A stretch of 64,000 bases of DNA from assembly GCF_019649055.1 (NCBI RefSeq), contig NW_026570382.1:172860-236859 (forward strand). Reading direction: 5' to 3'. The translations under genes and the position numbers were made by a program. Position 1 is the stretch's first letter; each line of letters starts with the position of its first letter. Under the pieces are notes generated by a model, which did no database searches, was not told the DNA's origin, and saw only the letters and a program-made list of their open reading frames with translations. Below, one piece after another: positions 42,210 to 54,000 of this stretch. The stretch comes from Paramacrobiotus metropolitanus. Taxonomy: Eukaryota; Tardigrada; Eutardigrada; Parachela; Macrobiotidae.

Positions 42210-44983
42210 CGGAATTGAAGGACGAATGCGACTCACTTAAACTTAAGGTCACCGAAGCGGAAGCCAAGCGAGACGAATACGCGGCCAAACTCGTCGACGT
42301 GACCCAACGATTGTTGACAAACACCAACGAAGTGTTTAAGTTGAGAAATGAATTGAAGTTACGGGACGAGAACATTGGAACCCTTCAGAAAGAATCACAA
42401 GATCATCAGAAGAGAGCCGATGACGCTATCAAAGTGGCTAAGGACCTGAGGGAGCTCACAGCCACTGAAGGTGTGAGGCTGAAGAATGAAATTAAGCAGG
42501 TGATGGAAGAGAACAAGTCGTTGAAAGAAGATGTTCGAAAGGTCACCGAAGAGAATACCGAGTTGAAAAAGACTGCTAAGACAATTGCCGAGCAAGGCAT
42601 GAGGTGGGAACATGAGGCACACCTTTTGGACGAAAAGGTCACAGTGCTCGAGTTGAAGGATAAAGAGTGGCAACAAACGGTCCATCAGAAGACACAGGAG
42701 ATTATCAGACTGAATACGGAGCTGATTGATATGACACAAACGGCGATGACAAGAGAAGATGAGGTCACCGTGACGAAAAATCAGCTGAAAGCAGCAGCCG
42801 AAGAATACATGACGTTGGAAAGGGATGTGACCCAGTTGGCGGGGCACATCAGGAAAGTGGAAAATGATACTGAAAAGGTCATTCAAGACAAAACGCTTCA
42901 ACTGCATCAGCAGATGTCGAAGGTTAACCAAGAGAATCAGAGCCTGAAGAATGAGAAAGAACAATTCGATTTAAGGATTAAGCGCCTTGAAGATGAGAAT
43001 AAAGCTCTTCAAATGTCCAACAAACACAAAGATGAACAGCTCCTACAACACGGAGTTAGAACATCAACGGTGGAATCGCCCCCGCCCAGTTACAGCAAGG
43101 CGCATGAAACGGGCACGGGTAAAAGCTTCCACTTCGATATGCCGCTACGAACTGGTACTGGCAGAGGAAGTGTCAAAAACGAAAAGGACGGGGAAAAGGC
43201 TAAAGATGACAAAGAACCACCATCGGAAAGTTACCCGCATATGAGTCGAGGTGACCCTTCACAATTTCCCCCGCACATGGAAACAAATGTGTTCATCGAT
43301 GAAGGGCGACGGGACAGACCCCCCAGCCGGCAGGAGCGTCCTAGGAAATCCCGGTATGGAAAGGCAAAACGAAATCAAAGTGATGATGGAAGTAGCGAAG
43401 AAGACGATGACCAGAGAGCTGAAAATACAGCGGTGCAATTAACAAAAGCACTCAACTCGATGGCCAGGAAAACACCACTCATGACCTTTGACGGCAGTCG
43501 TGACACAGTGAGTGGGTGGACACGATTGGTGAAAGAAACCCAAAGGACTTACCAGCTGACGGACGACCAAATCATGATTGAGATAGCAAGTGCGGTGAAA
43601 GGTCCTGCCAAAACTTGGTTCGAAGGAGAAAAGGACATTGCAGCAGAAGATGGGATTGAATACTCAATCACAGAGTGGATGGACAAATTCAAAGACGAAT
43701 ACGGAGATCGGGATGAAGAAGTCTTAGGCCTACGTGAGGCCTATGCAAGAAAATTCGAACTCGGAAAAGAATCACTTGACCAGTATTACCAGGCGATGAT
43801 GCGATTCAAAGCAAAACGGATCATCACAGAGAAACAAGCAGTGGGTTTCCTAATTGAAGGATGTAGAGGGGATAACGAACTCTACAAAGCCCTGCGCATA
43901 CAAAAGTGCAAGACGCCAACGGACGTGAAGGATTTCTTCCGACATTGGGCCACCGGCGAAGAGAAATATAAGGCACCTAAAGGTCAACGTAACCAGGAAT
44001 ACGTGACCATCCGCCAAGGGCAAGTCGAAAATGTGCCGCAACAGAGAATGGCAGCTGCGCCAGTCCAGCAGACTGTTGAGTACCGTGTGGAGACTCCGGT
44101 CAGAGAGGCTACCGAAAAGGTAACCTTTATCGACAGTCAGACGGGACAACCGATAACATATGCAATGGTGGCGGCGATACAGGCAGCAGCTCAAGTGAGA
44201 CCAGTAGCCCAGAATGTGGCTCCCCAAAATGTGGCCCCACCTGCACCACAGAATATGGTCCCTATGAATGTCGGGTTACCACAACAAGGAGGGGGTAACG
44301 GTAACTTTGGCGGAAATGGATACGGAAATTGGAACGGAGGCCAAGGAAACTTTCAGAATCAAGGTCAAGGGCAAGGCAACTTTCAGCCAAACAGAGGAAA
44401 CCAGAACAATAATCAGCAAAATCAAGGGTCACGAACCGAATTCAAGTTCCAAATGATTGACGGATGGGTGGCGAACAACGTTCAGATGTGCCAGTACTGT
44501 ATGTACGGCAATCATCAGACACAGGGGTGCAAATTCGCTAACACACCACCAGAACAGAACCCGAACCTGTTCGCCTTTAACGAGTGGCAACGATTGCGCG
44601 GGCTTGGTGGTTGGCGCCAAGCGGTCGCAAATGGATATGACCTGATCACGCAATGGTATCAAGCGAAAGCAAACTTTCAGAACCAGCAAGGCAACGGAAA
44701 CTACGGAAATGGAAATGGCGGTGGCCAGAATGGCGGCTACGGCCGTGGTGGCTTCGGCCGCGGCGGCTTCAGAGGAAGAAACAGAGGCTTCGGCCGCGGA
44801 AACTTCAGAGGAGGCCAAAACAATGGCGGCGGCCAAGGGAACTACCAACAGGGTGGCGGCCAATATAATAACGGTGGCGGACAGAATCCTAACCTGGCAA
44901 ATGATATCGGACAACAACAAGCAAATGTGCAGGGCGCGCAACAAGGCGGGGCGCCGGTTCAGGGAAACGGGCAAGATCAGTAG
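42134..44983 (+). CDS. gag: gag polyprotein: coiled coil, capsid, CCHC zinc knuckle
   Basis: 949 codons. Residues 1-300 are a long coiled coil (heptads rich in E/K/L/N). A polar linker follows. The capsid core at about residues 440-620 begins M-T-F-D-G-S-R-D-T-V and has the conserved W and aromatic spacing of retrotransposon gag domains (K-T-W-F-E-G, F-K-D-E-Y, L-D-Q-Y-Y-Q-A-M). Near residue 785 is a CCHC knuckle C-Q-Y-C-M-Y-G-N-H-Q-T-Q-G-C (C-x2-C-x4-H-x4-C), followed by a Gly/Asn/Gln/Arg-rich RGG-like tail likely to bind RNA. Gag should form the particle and bind genomic RNA. It is far longer than usual Ty3 gags (300-400 aa). It ends at TAG 44981-44983, inside the frameshift hairpin. The ATG at 42134 may be internal to an older, longer reading frame. 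Confidence 0.85.
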   Translation: MEGHLAVSDLNESMSEESAERSRHLAELKDECDSLKLKVTEAEAKRDEYAAKLVDVTQRLLTNTNEVFKLRNELKLRDENIGTLQKESQDHQKRADDAIKVAKDLRELTATEGVRLKNEIKQVMEENKSLKEDVRKVTEENTELKKTAKTIAEQGMRWEHEAHLLDEKVTVLELKDKEWQQTVHQKTQEIIRLNTELIDMTQTAMTREDEVTVTKNQLKAAAEEYMTLERDVTQLAGHIRKVENDTEKVIQDKTLQLHQQMSKVNQENQSLKNEKEQFDLRIKRLEDENKALQMSNKHKDEQLLQHGVRTSTVESPPPSYSKAHETGTGKSFHFDMPLRTGTGRGSVKNEKDGEKAKDDKEPPSESYPHMSRGDPSQFPPHMETNVFIDEGRRDRPPSRQERPRKSRYGKAKRNQSDDGSSEEDDDQRAENTAVQLTKALNSMARKTPLMTFDGSRDTVSGWTRLVKETQRTYQLTDDQIMIEIASAVKGPAKTWFEGEKDIAAEDGIEYSITEWMDKFKDEYGDRDEEVLGLREAYARKFELGKESLDQYYQAMMRFKAKRIITEKQAVGFLIEGCRGDNELYKALRIQKCKTPTDVKDFFRHWATGEEKYKAPKGQRNQEYVTIRQGQVENVPQQRMAAAPVQQTVEYRVETPVREATEKVTFIDSQTGQPITYAMVAAIQAAAQVRPVAQNVAPQNVAPPAPQNMVPMNVGLPQQGGGNGNFGGNGYGNWNGGQGNFQNQGQGQGNFQPNRGNQNNNQQNQGSRTEFKFQMIDGWVANNVQMCQYCMYGNHQTQGCKFANTPPEQNPNLFAFNEWQRLRGLGGWRQAVANGYDLITQWYQAKANFQNQQGNGNYGNGNGGGQNGGYGRGGFGRGGFRGRNRGFGRGNFRGGQNNGGGQGNYQQGGGQYNNGGGQNPNLANDIGQQQANVQGAQQGGAPVQGNGQDQ

Positions 44984-45025
44984 GCACCGGTGAGCCTACT
45001 GATCGACCCGACCCTAAACCACCGG
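44962..45025 (+). promoter_or_regulatory. -1 programmed ribosomal frameshift signal (gag to pol)
   Basis: Slippery heptamer GGGAAAC at 44962-44968 is in the required phase (G GGA AAC in gag codons). After a 6-nt spacer comes a perfect 11-bp stem, GATCAGTAGGC (44975-44985) with GCCTACTGATC (44994-45004). The 8-nt loop holds CCGGTG (44987-44992), complementary to CACCGG at 45020-45025, so an H-type pseudoknot can form. The gag stop lies in the 5' arm. The pol frame is the -1 frame and stays open from the heptamer onward. Confidence 0.88.
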
Positions 45026-48000
45026 ATAAAAAGGGAACGGAAAGGTCAACACTGCAGAATGGTACTGCAGTGAACGTGACCACTGCAATGGCTATATGGA
45101 TGCCGTCAGCGAAAAAGCAAAATGGACCGGCTATATGGATGCCGCAACCACAAGAAACGGCTAGATGGATGCCGCCACAGCAAAGAGAAACGGCTATATG
45201 GATGCCGTCATCGCAAAAAGAAAAGGGAACGGTTATAAGGATACCGTCACAGAATCAAAGGTCACCGCAGAATGGTACTGCGAGTGGAAACGTCCAAGTG
45301 GATAAAAGGTCACCGCAGAATGGTACTGCGAGTGGAAACGTTCAAGTGGATAGAAGGTCACCGCAGAATGGTACTGCGAGTGGAAACGTGCAACGGGACC
45401 AAAGGTCACCGCAGAATGGTACTGCGAGTGGAAATTGTCGTGACGGTAGCGCGACACTGCAAAAAGTGCAGCAAAATGAAAGGTCACCGTACTGCAGCGA
45501 AGAAGTGTTAGCGCAACGACGCGCACAACGTAATGCCAAGATTCGACAAGCGCTGTTAAACCAAAAGAAACCGCAAACTGATACTGCAGAAGAAGTGGAA
45601 ATGCACCACGAATGGTTCCGGAAACAGATAAATGAAAACGACAAGGCGAATGAGCCAAGGTGCGATTGCTACGGGGAACCAAAGCCAAAGTTTTGGAATT
45701 GTTCAGAAGACGAAGAAGAGAAGCGAATAAGGCAAGAATGGATTAAGCAGAATATCAACGTTATTAGTAAAGACGAAAGGTCACCTTCTGTTGGAAAAGT
45801 CCAAGTAAAAGGTCAGGGAGCGAATGTGAATGTGAAAGGTCACGGCGATAGCGTCGTGTTAAAAGGTCAAGAAACAGACTTGACACTGCGAACAGCGCAG
45901 CAAAAGAATAATGAAATGGCACAGAACTCCGACGACTCACTTGTGGACGCAGTAACATTACAACAGAAGGAGGACTGGCAAAAAGTGGCCTACAGACCGA
46001 ATGGCAATCACGGGATGTGGATACCTGTGACGCCGAAGGCAAAGCAGAAAGCGAAAATGTCACAAGAGGACTACTGGGACATGCAACAGTTGCGAACGCA
46101 ATGTGAAAGAAAGCGACTGGAAGAGTTGGTTACCGGGAAACCAGCGCAAGGGTCATCGAACCCAGTCCCAGTATTCAATCCAGAGGAATATAAGAAGACA
46201 TCTGCTGACTGGAATCATTCACGTAATGCTCCACCACAGGATAAACCGCCGAATTATGGAGAAAAAGTCCCCATACAAAAGCTGACAGGTGGCGGATTTG
46301 TCATGAAGCGCAACGAAAGGTCACAGGACTTAGCGCAAAATGAACAAAAAGGACGGTCAAATGAAATGGCGCAAACGAAACAGAGTAACGCAGTTGAAAG
46401 GTCACGGGACTTATCGGAGGCGCTGAAAAAGGATGCCAATGACAAGTCACCAGCCCGAACAGACGGAATGTCTTCACAAATTGATCAGACGAAAACGAAC
46501 AATGAAGTCTCCGCGAAGGTGATCGAATGGATGACCGAAAAAGGATATGACATGGTTACATATGAAAGGTCACCAGATGAGATGAAAGATAGCGAAGAAG
46601 ACGAATTGAAGCGAGCTGACCAAATAACAAGCGAAGTCATTCAGAAGCTGAGAGATAAGCGAAATGAAAACCGTAAAGAGGAATTGATCCATCAGACGAT
46701 AAATGAAGTGACTAAAGGTCACATGGATGGCACAAAAGCAAATGAGCAAGTGCAGAAGGTGGAAAAGGTCACCGGTGATAAAATGGCTACAGAGAAGCGA
46801 ACAGATAAAGAAAAGCCGCGAAAATATTACGATGTTCGGACTAACGTTCCACACAGGATTGATAAGTTGAGCGAGATACTGAAAGGTCATAGCACTCCAG
46901 CAAAAGGACAAGTGCTTCCCGATATGGATCCAGGACCAGTATCGCTCATTCCTGTGAAATGTAAGATTCATACACTGAAGATTCAAAACGGAAAATTGCC
47001 CAAGAGAATTGAAGCATACACACATGAAGTGAAAGTGGGAGACATAAAGGTCAACGCAATGTTGGACACCGGCGCTGAGACGTCGCTGATCAGCAAACCG
47101 TTTTGCGAGAAGAATGGACTTCATATGCTCCCATTGCCACCAGATAGATTGGTGAAGATTAACGGAATTAGCGGAACGTCAGGATTCCTGGTGACGCACT
47201 ACTGTGTAGCACCAGTGACCTTACGAAAGAAGACAAGCGAACATTCCTTCTACGTCCGACCGAAGTGTGACGACGTACAAGTGTTACTGGGATTCGACTT
47301 CTTGGAAAAGAAATTTGTACTGTTGGATAATGAAGGTGAAGAAGAAAAAGAAGATGACCCAAAACCAGTTGCCAAAGTACAAGTCGGAAAGGTCACCGAA
47401 CTTGCAAAACAGGAAAGGGCTCAAACTGTTAATAAAGCGCTAATCCCAGTACCAGAGGCACCGGGAAACGAAAAGAAAAAGATGACTCGAAAAGAATTGT
47501 CACCATTTGAGCAGTTGCAAGTAATCCAGCAGGAGATCGAAAAGACATTAAATCGGACCTTGCTGACACAGAAGGGAAGAGAAAAGGTCATCCCAGTACC
47601 AGAGGCACCGGGAATGACAAAAGTGCAGCAGGAAGAAACTATCCCAGTACCAGAGGCACTGGAAACGGAAAAAAAAAATGGAAATGTCGAAAAAGTTATC
47701 CCAGTACCAGAGGCACTGGGAAAGGAAGACAAAAGGTCACCAGCAACTGAGAACTTGGAACGAGAGCGTAATTCGAACCTTTTCGAACCACGATCTGCTA
47801 TCCAAAATGAAAGGCTACCAGATGAAGCCAAAGAGGAAGTAACAGAACGTGATTCTCAAAAGGAACCCTTTTTCGAACCACGACCTGCTACCGAAAGGTC
47901 ACCAACACTTGAAGAGATAATTGCCACACAGAAAGAAGCGGCAGTTGCAGCGAAACAATCGCTTGTGCCAGACATGGAGTGGGCAAAGCCTATCCCAGTA

Positions 48001-51000
48001 CCAGAGGCACTGGAAATAAAGACGGCTAAAGTGGGGAAGGATAAAAAGAGTGAAAGGTTACGAGTTTTGAAACGAATAGTTGAAGAGGAGCAGATGTTTA
48101 CAAGCGAAATCCGCGACAAGGCACTCGAACAATTGAAAGGTCACCGAACAGAAAAAGAACCAGAGGTCATTGAAATATCCTCTGAGGATAAAAGCGTGAC
48201 TCCAATCGAATGTGAGGAAGATACCACAGCACAGGAACAAGTTAAACCGGAAGCGAGTCAGAGGACATTAACTCCAGAAGAACGAGCCGGGAGTTGTCAC
48301 CACGGTTACTTTGAGGATCCGTGCAGGGTGCAACCACAATGGGAATGCGCGGAATGTTTTGAAAATGCCTCTCAAGATGACCCTTCAGAATGGCCAAGAT
48401 GTAATACCGCATTAGCAGACCTTAAAGGTCATGCCCAAAAGAAAGCGAAAAGCATCATGCGGACAAACGAAATGTGGAAACCACACATCGAACGGTATCA
48501 TTGGAATAGATATCGAACGTGGTTGTCCTGTGTGGAAAGTTTTATAATTGGAAGAGGCAGATGGCTAAACCATTGGTTGCAACGTGTGGAGAAAGGAATC
48601 CAAGATCCCCTTGATCCGGTAGCAACCGAAAAGAGATTTGAAAGAGAGATAGAAGAGATGACCGAAGAAGGAGAAATGTGGGAAGAAGCGAGAGTTGACC
48701 TTTTCTGGGACTTTCGCGTAAACCACATGTACAAAGGTGAAGGGAGAACGATCATCTTCCCGGCAGGACTTGGTTCACCTGTCTACGAATCACTTGAAGT
48801 GTACTACAACGCGTTAAAAGAGGGAAACGAAAAAGCATTCGAGAAATACTGGGATAAATTTGAAAGAGAAATTCCCACATTTGATGTCAAAGACATGAGA
48901 GAATTACAAGTAACCCGGAGAAGAAGGTCACCGGGACTGATGCAAAAGAAAAAGGTGACCTTTGCACCAGATCCAGATGGAGTGGATTACCCAGAACGAG
49001 GTGGTGATACATGGTGCATGTATGAAACGATTCCGAATGATGAATGGGTCACCGAAGAACTGATGGCAAATTGCATCTTCGTTGGTCCTAAACGACCTAA
49101 AGGTTACGAAACAATTCAACGGGATGAAGCCAATAAAGGGACTGTCAAAGAAGCACGTGAAAAAGGACTGGATCAAGAGATAGCCGAAGGACAATCGAAT
49201 GAAACGGAAGAAAGTTCAAAGTCGGCTTTCGACATTGCACAGATGTTAACGGACAGGGGCGAAATGTGGAAGAAGTTTAAAGAAGAAGTTGAACGAATAT
49301 CCAATGAACAGCAAAACCCAGTAACTGAGGCAAAAAACGGGGAAAGGTCACTCGATAACGGTGAGGAATGTCCGCCGGTCGAGTTGACCGAAAAGCCATT
49401 AACGAGCCGCGAAGAAATAAATGAACTGGAAAAGTCAAAATCGGACGAAGAAAGGTCAAACTCCGACCAATCAGAAAGGTCACCAACGAGAATTCGGGTA
49501 GCAAGGAGTCACCCAAGAGTCGCCGCACGAAACGGGCGAAAGGCAAAAGAAGGGGACAAACCTCTGCTCAAAAATTCGAAAGCGAAAAAACTTAGCGATT
49601 CGCGGGAAAGTGAAAGTGACCTTTCATCGGAAGACGAAGGAGTTGATGAGCGTCCACTCGAAAAGACTGACAAAGGTCAAGCCACTGCACAAGAATATGA
49701 GAGCAGTAATTCGGATTCAGAGTGGACGAGTTCAAGTGACAATTCAACAACTTCGGAAGATTCAGGTGTAAGTGACCTTTCGGAGCAAGAAGATTTGATG
49801 GACTTGGATGAAGATGACGAAGTAGATGAGCTCAAAGAAAAGGATATTAAAGTCAGAAGGTTGAAAGTGGAAAAAGCCAGAATGTCCAAAGACGTGATCA
49901 AAGTCTACAGTGACCAACGAATTAAACTGAAACCGTCAAATTGCACACGCGTAAAGGTCAAGATGGGAAAATATGCCCCGGCTCAAAACAAGCTGATGTT
50001 CACACCGGTCCCACAAGTAGAAACTGAAGTACAACCGTTGGCAGGAGTGACCGATCACAGAGGAAAATACTTCGAAATCGTCATTGCCAATCATAGTAGC
50101 AAATATCGGATCGTGAAGAAAAATCAGCTTCTTGGATACGTTGAGCCGTATGAACATATGGAGAATGTAAAGGTCAACGCCGGGACAGTAAAGAACGTAC
50201 TCGAGGACCCGGAGGTGGACGATACCACGAAAGCTGAACTTACAAAGATAATTCAAAACTTGAAATTGGGACCTGACCTTACTCAAGAGCAGAAAAACGA
50301 CGTGTACAACGCGTTTTGGGAATTCTGGAAGGTTTTACCCACATCAAAGAAACCATATGGAGATGTGAAAGGGGTCACTCACGTAATCGATACGGGAGAC
50401 GCGAAGCCAGTTAAATGTAACCCGGCCAGAACGAGTTGGACAGGCCGTGAGTTCATAACGAAGCACATCGAAGAGATGTTAGCACAAGATGTAATTGAAC
50501 CGTCAGACGCCGAATGGAGTTTTCCAGTCGTATTGGCGATAAAGAAAAATGGCGACGGAACAATGGGAACCAGATTTTGTGTCAATTACATCATGCTTAA
50601 TAAGCTGACGAGAAAGAATAACTACCCGCTACCGAACCCAGATGAGTTGCTCGACGCGTGCGCAGGCAACAAATATTATGGAAAAATGGATCTACAAAGT
50701 GGATTCTGGCAGATCCCAATGGACCCGGCGTCTATCAACAAGACGACCTTTGTAACGCAAGATGGAATGTACCGGTTTAAACGAATGCCATTCGGAGTGT
50801 GCAACGGACCAGCAACATTCCAGTTGTGCATGGACAAAGTACTCTCAAAAGCGAAAAGAAAGGGTTGCGTTTTCGGGTACATCGATGACGTAATCTTCGC
50901 CGGAAAAACTTGGGAAATTTTTATGCAGAATCTGAGAAATGTCTTAATGAGCCTAGTTGAAGCGGGATTTACGATTAAGCCAACGAAATGCGAATTCGGA

Positions 51001-54000
51001 ATGAGACAAATGGGATTCCTGGGTCATATACTCAGCGAAGATGGAATCAGAATGGATCCGGAAAAGGTCACCGCGGTCTCAGAATTCAAACGGCCTCAAA
51101 CAGAAAGGCAGTTAAGGTCATTTCTTGGACTGGCGAATTATTATCGCAAATTCATAATGGGATATGCTCAGAAGACTTCCCACTTATATGAGTTGCTGAG
51201 GCAAGACAAGCACGTGAAAAAGGACTGGACGAAGGTACATGAAGACGAATTCAACAGTTTGAAACAGTTGTTATGTGAAGGTCCAGTACTGGCAAAGTTT
51301 GACCCAACAAAACCGACCGTCATTGAATGCGACGCGAGTAAAGAAGGAATCGGAGCTGTATTGTCACAAGACGGACATCCGATCGCGTACGCCAGTCGCG
51401 TCCTACATGGAGCGGAGAAAAATTACGGTGTGACGGAATGGGAATGTCTGGCAGTTGTGTTCCCTGTCAGGAAATTTAAGCCGTACATTGATTACGCAGA
51501 ATTCACCGTAAGGACGGATCACCAGGCGCTGACCAACCTGCTAAGGTCAGAGACGAACAAAGTTGGAATGAACCCGCGCTTGACAAGATGGGCAATGGCA
51601 CTACAAGGCCACCAGTTTAAAATTGAATATAAACCGGGGAAATATTGCGACAATGCGGACGCGTTATCAAGAGCGCCAATTGAAGGCCCGACGTGTCACG
51701 AAGAGGAATTTGATGAGATTCCAAACTTCGAGGATTACAAGAAGGAATTTGACACGAAGGAACCAGCTATTGAAATTGGCCAGTTGTTTTTACAGATGGT
51801 GGAACAGAGAGATAAACGCTTAAAGGTCACTTCAGCTACGGCGAATGAGTCGGCTGAAATAGAAGCTAATGTGAATCGTGTAAAAAGTTGGTTGCCCACT
51901 GTTAGTGACTTAAAGGTCACCGGACTTGAAGTAGAGGCCGAAGTTCATAATGGAAAGGTCACTGGACTTGATAAAGCAGCGGAGAAAGGAGATGACCTTT
52001 GGGAAACGGACAAAGTTACACAGGCGTTGAACGAGTGTCCAATTAAGTTGCTGAGATTCCCAAAACAGACGAAAAAGAGGTACAAACCGTTACCGCGCTG
52101 CAAGGTCATCAGAGACTGGAACGAACTAAGTACGGCCACAGTTCGTATCGTCAACCTGCAAGGCGACGAAGAAGAAGAGGATGACTCAAATCTGCAGCTA
52201 CGGAATAAGCAGTTAAAAGATCCCCATCTGGCAATGATAATAGATGAATTGGAACATCTGCCAGACGCGGAAACAAGATCAAAATTCGAAGTGCACTACC
52301 AGTTATGGAACGGCATATTATACCGAGTCAAGGATAAAAATGGGAGACTCGAAAGGTCATATGTGGTACCGCTGTCAATGCGAAGAGCGATAATCCACGC
52401 ATTGCACGATGAGAAGGCAGCAGGACATTTAGGATTTGAGAAGACATTGACAGCGATTCGACTCCGATATTACTGGGACAGGATGAGTACAGATGTGAAG
52501 AATTACATACTCGCCTGTCAAGGATGTCAGTTTCGTAAAACACCGAGGAAATGCCCACCTGGAAAATTGCAAGAGATTAAGGTTGGACATCCGTTCTTCC
52601 GAGTGTACGCTGATCTGAAAGGACCGTTGCTCCCAACGAAGAAACGCGGATACAAATACATAGCGGTATTCATCGATCAACTGACGAAATACGTGATTGC
52701 AGTACCGATGAAAACGGCGACGGCCAAGGAATTCGCTAAAGTGTTCGTGAAGCACGTGATATTGGTACACGGAGCACCGCACATCCTACATACGGATCGC
52801 GGACGACACTTTACAGCTGAAGTATTAGCAAAGGTCACCAACGTGTTTAAGATTAAACACACATTTGGAACCGCATATCACCCAGAAGGTCAAGGCCAAG
52901 TTGAAAGACAGATGCAGACGATTGCTGATGGCTTGGCACAATACCTGAAAGCGGGAAATGAAAGAAAATTTAACAAGTACCTCCCATATGTTATTTCGGC
53001 GATGAACAGAGTCGTACACGCCACAACCGGATATTCAGCATACTATATGCTACACGGCAGAGAAATGACAATGCCGGAAGATGTGGTTACAAAAACGAAT
53101 ATACCCGATGATTATGGGACTCCAGACGAATGGGTGGAGACCATGAAGAAGAACTTGACCTTTGCAGAAGAAGTGGCACGGTGTAATATTAAAGACGCTT
53201 ATGAGAAGAATGCGGAGATTTACAACAAGAAGAAGTCTGAGCCGAACTTCAAAGTGGGAGACTTCGTATTGATACGGCTACCAAAGGATACGAAACAAGG
53301 AAAGAAAGAAAACCAATCGGACTTTAAATCGAAGTACGATAAAGTTTGGAAGATTCTCAGTTTCCCGCGACCAAATGAAGCCGAGGTCATTGAGCAGAAC
53401 CCGAAGAAAGAAGCAGACCTAAAAGTAGTTTCCATTGATCGCTTGAAACCATGGCATCCGCCATTACCCGACGAGAAAAATTCGCAACGAACGTTGAACG
53501 AAAAAGGAACGAAAGAAGCCGAGCATGCTTCGAAAAATGGTACCAATCAATTTTTCGAACCACCTCTGCTACCTGAAATGGAGAATGTTAGTGGAAAAGA
53601 AGACGAACCAGAGCGGAGTCCGAAAAATGACTCAGTCACGCAACAGAAGCCATTTTTCGAACCACCTCTGCTACATGAAGTTAATGAAGAGACCAAAAGT
53701 CACCAAGACGGACAGAATCCAAATAAGAAGAGAGGAAGAAAAAGGAAAGAAGATAAGGACTTCGAAACCGCAGTCACAATTAAGTTGAACGCGGAGGCTG
53801 GTAATTTGGCAGAAAGGTCACTGGAAAAAGATACCGAAACTAGCACCAAAGTACCAGAGCGTTCCTCCAAAAAGGACTTGCAACAATCCTTTTTCGAACC
53901 ACACACTGCTACCGCAGATAAAGATGACCTTTTGAAACAGCGAACGGACGCTGAGATATCAGAGCGTGACCCAAATTTTTTCGAACCACGCACTGCTACA

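Noticed and set aside
42395-42964. 189-codon minus-strand ORF antisense to gag
   Set aside because: Arises from the coiled-coil codon bias (Leu/Phe-rich antisense); no independent support.
45239-45440. A CRISPR-like array
   Set aside because: The 48-bp units are contiguous in-frame coding repeats without unique spacers, in an animal genome.
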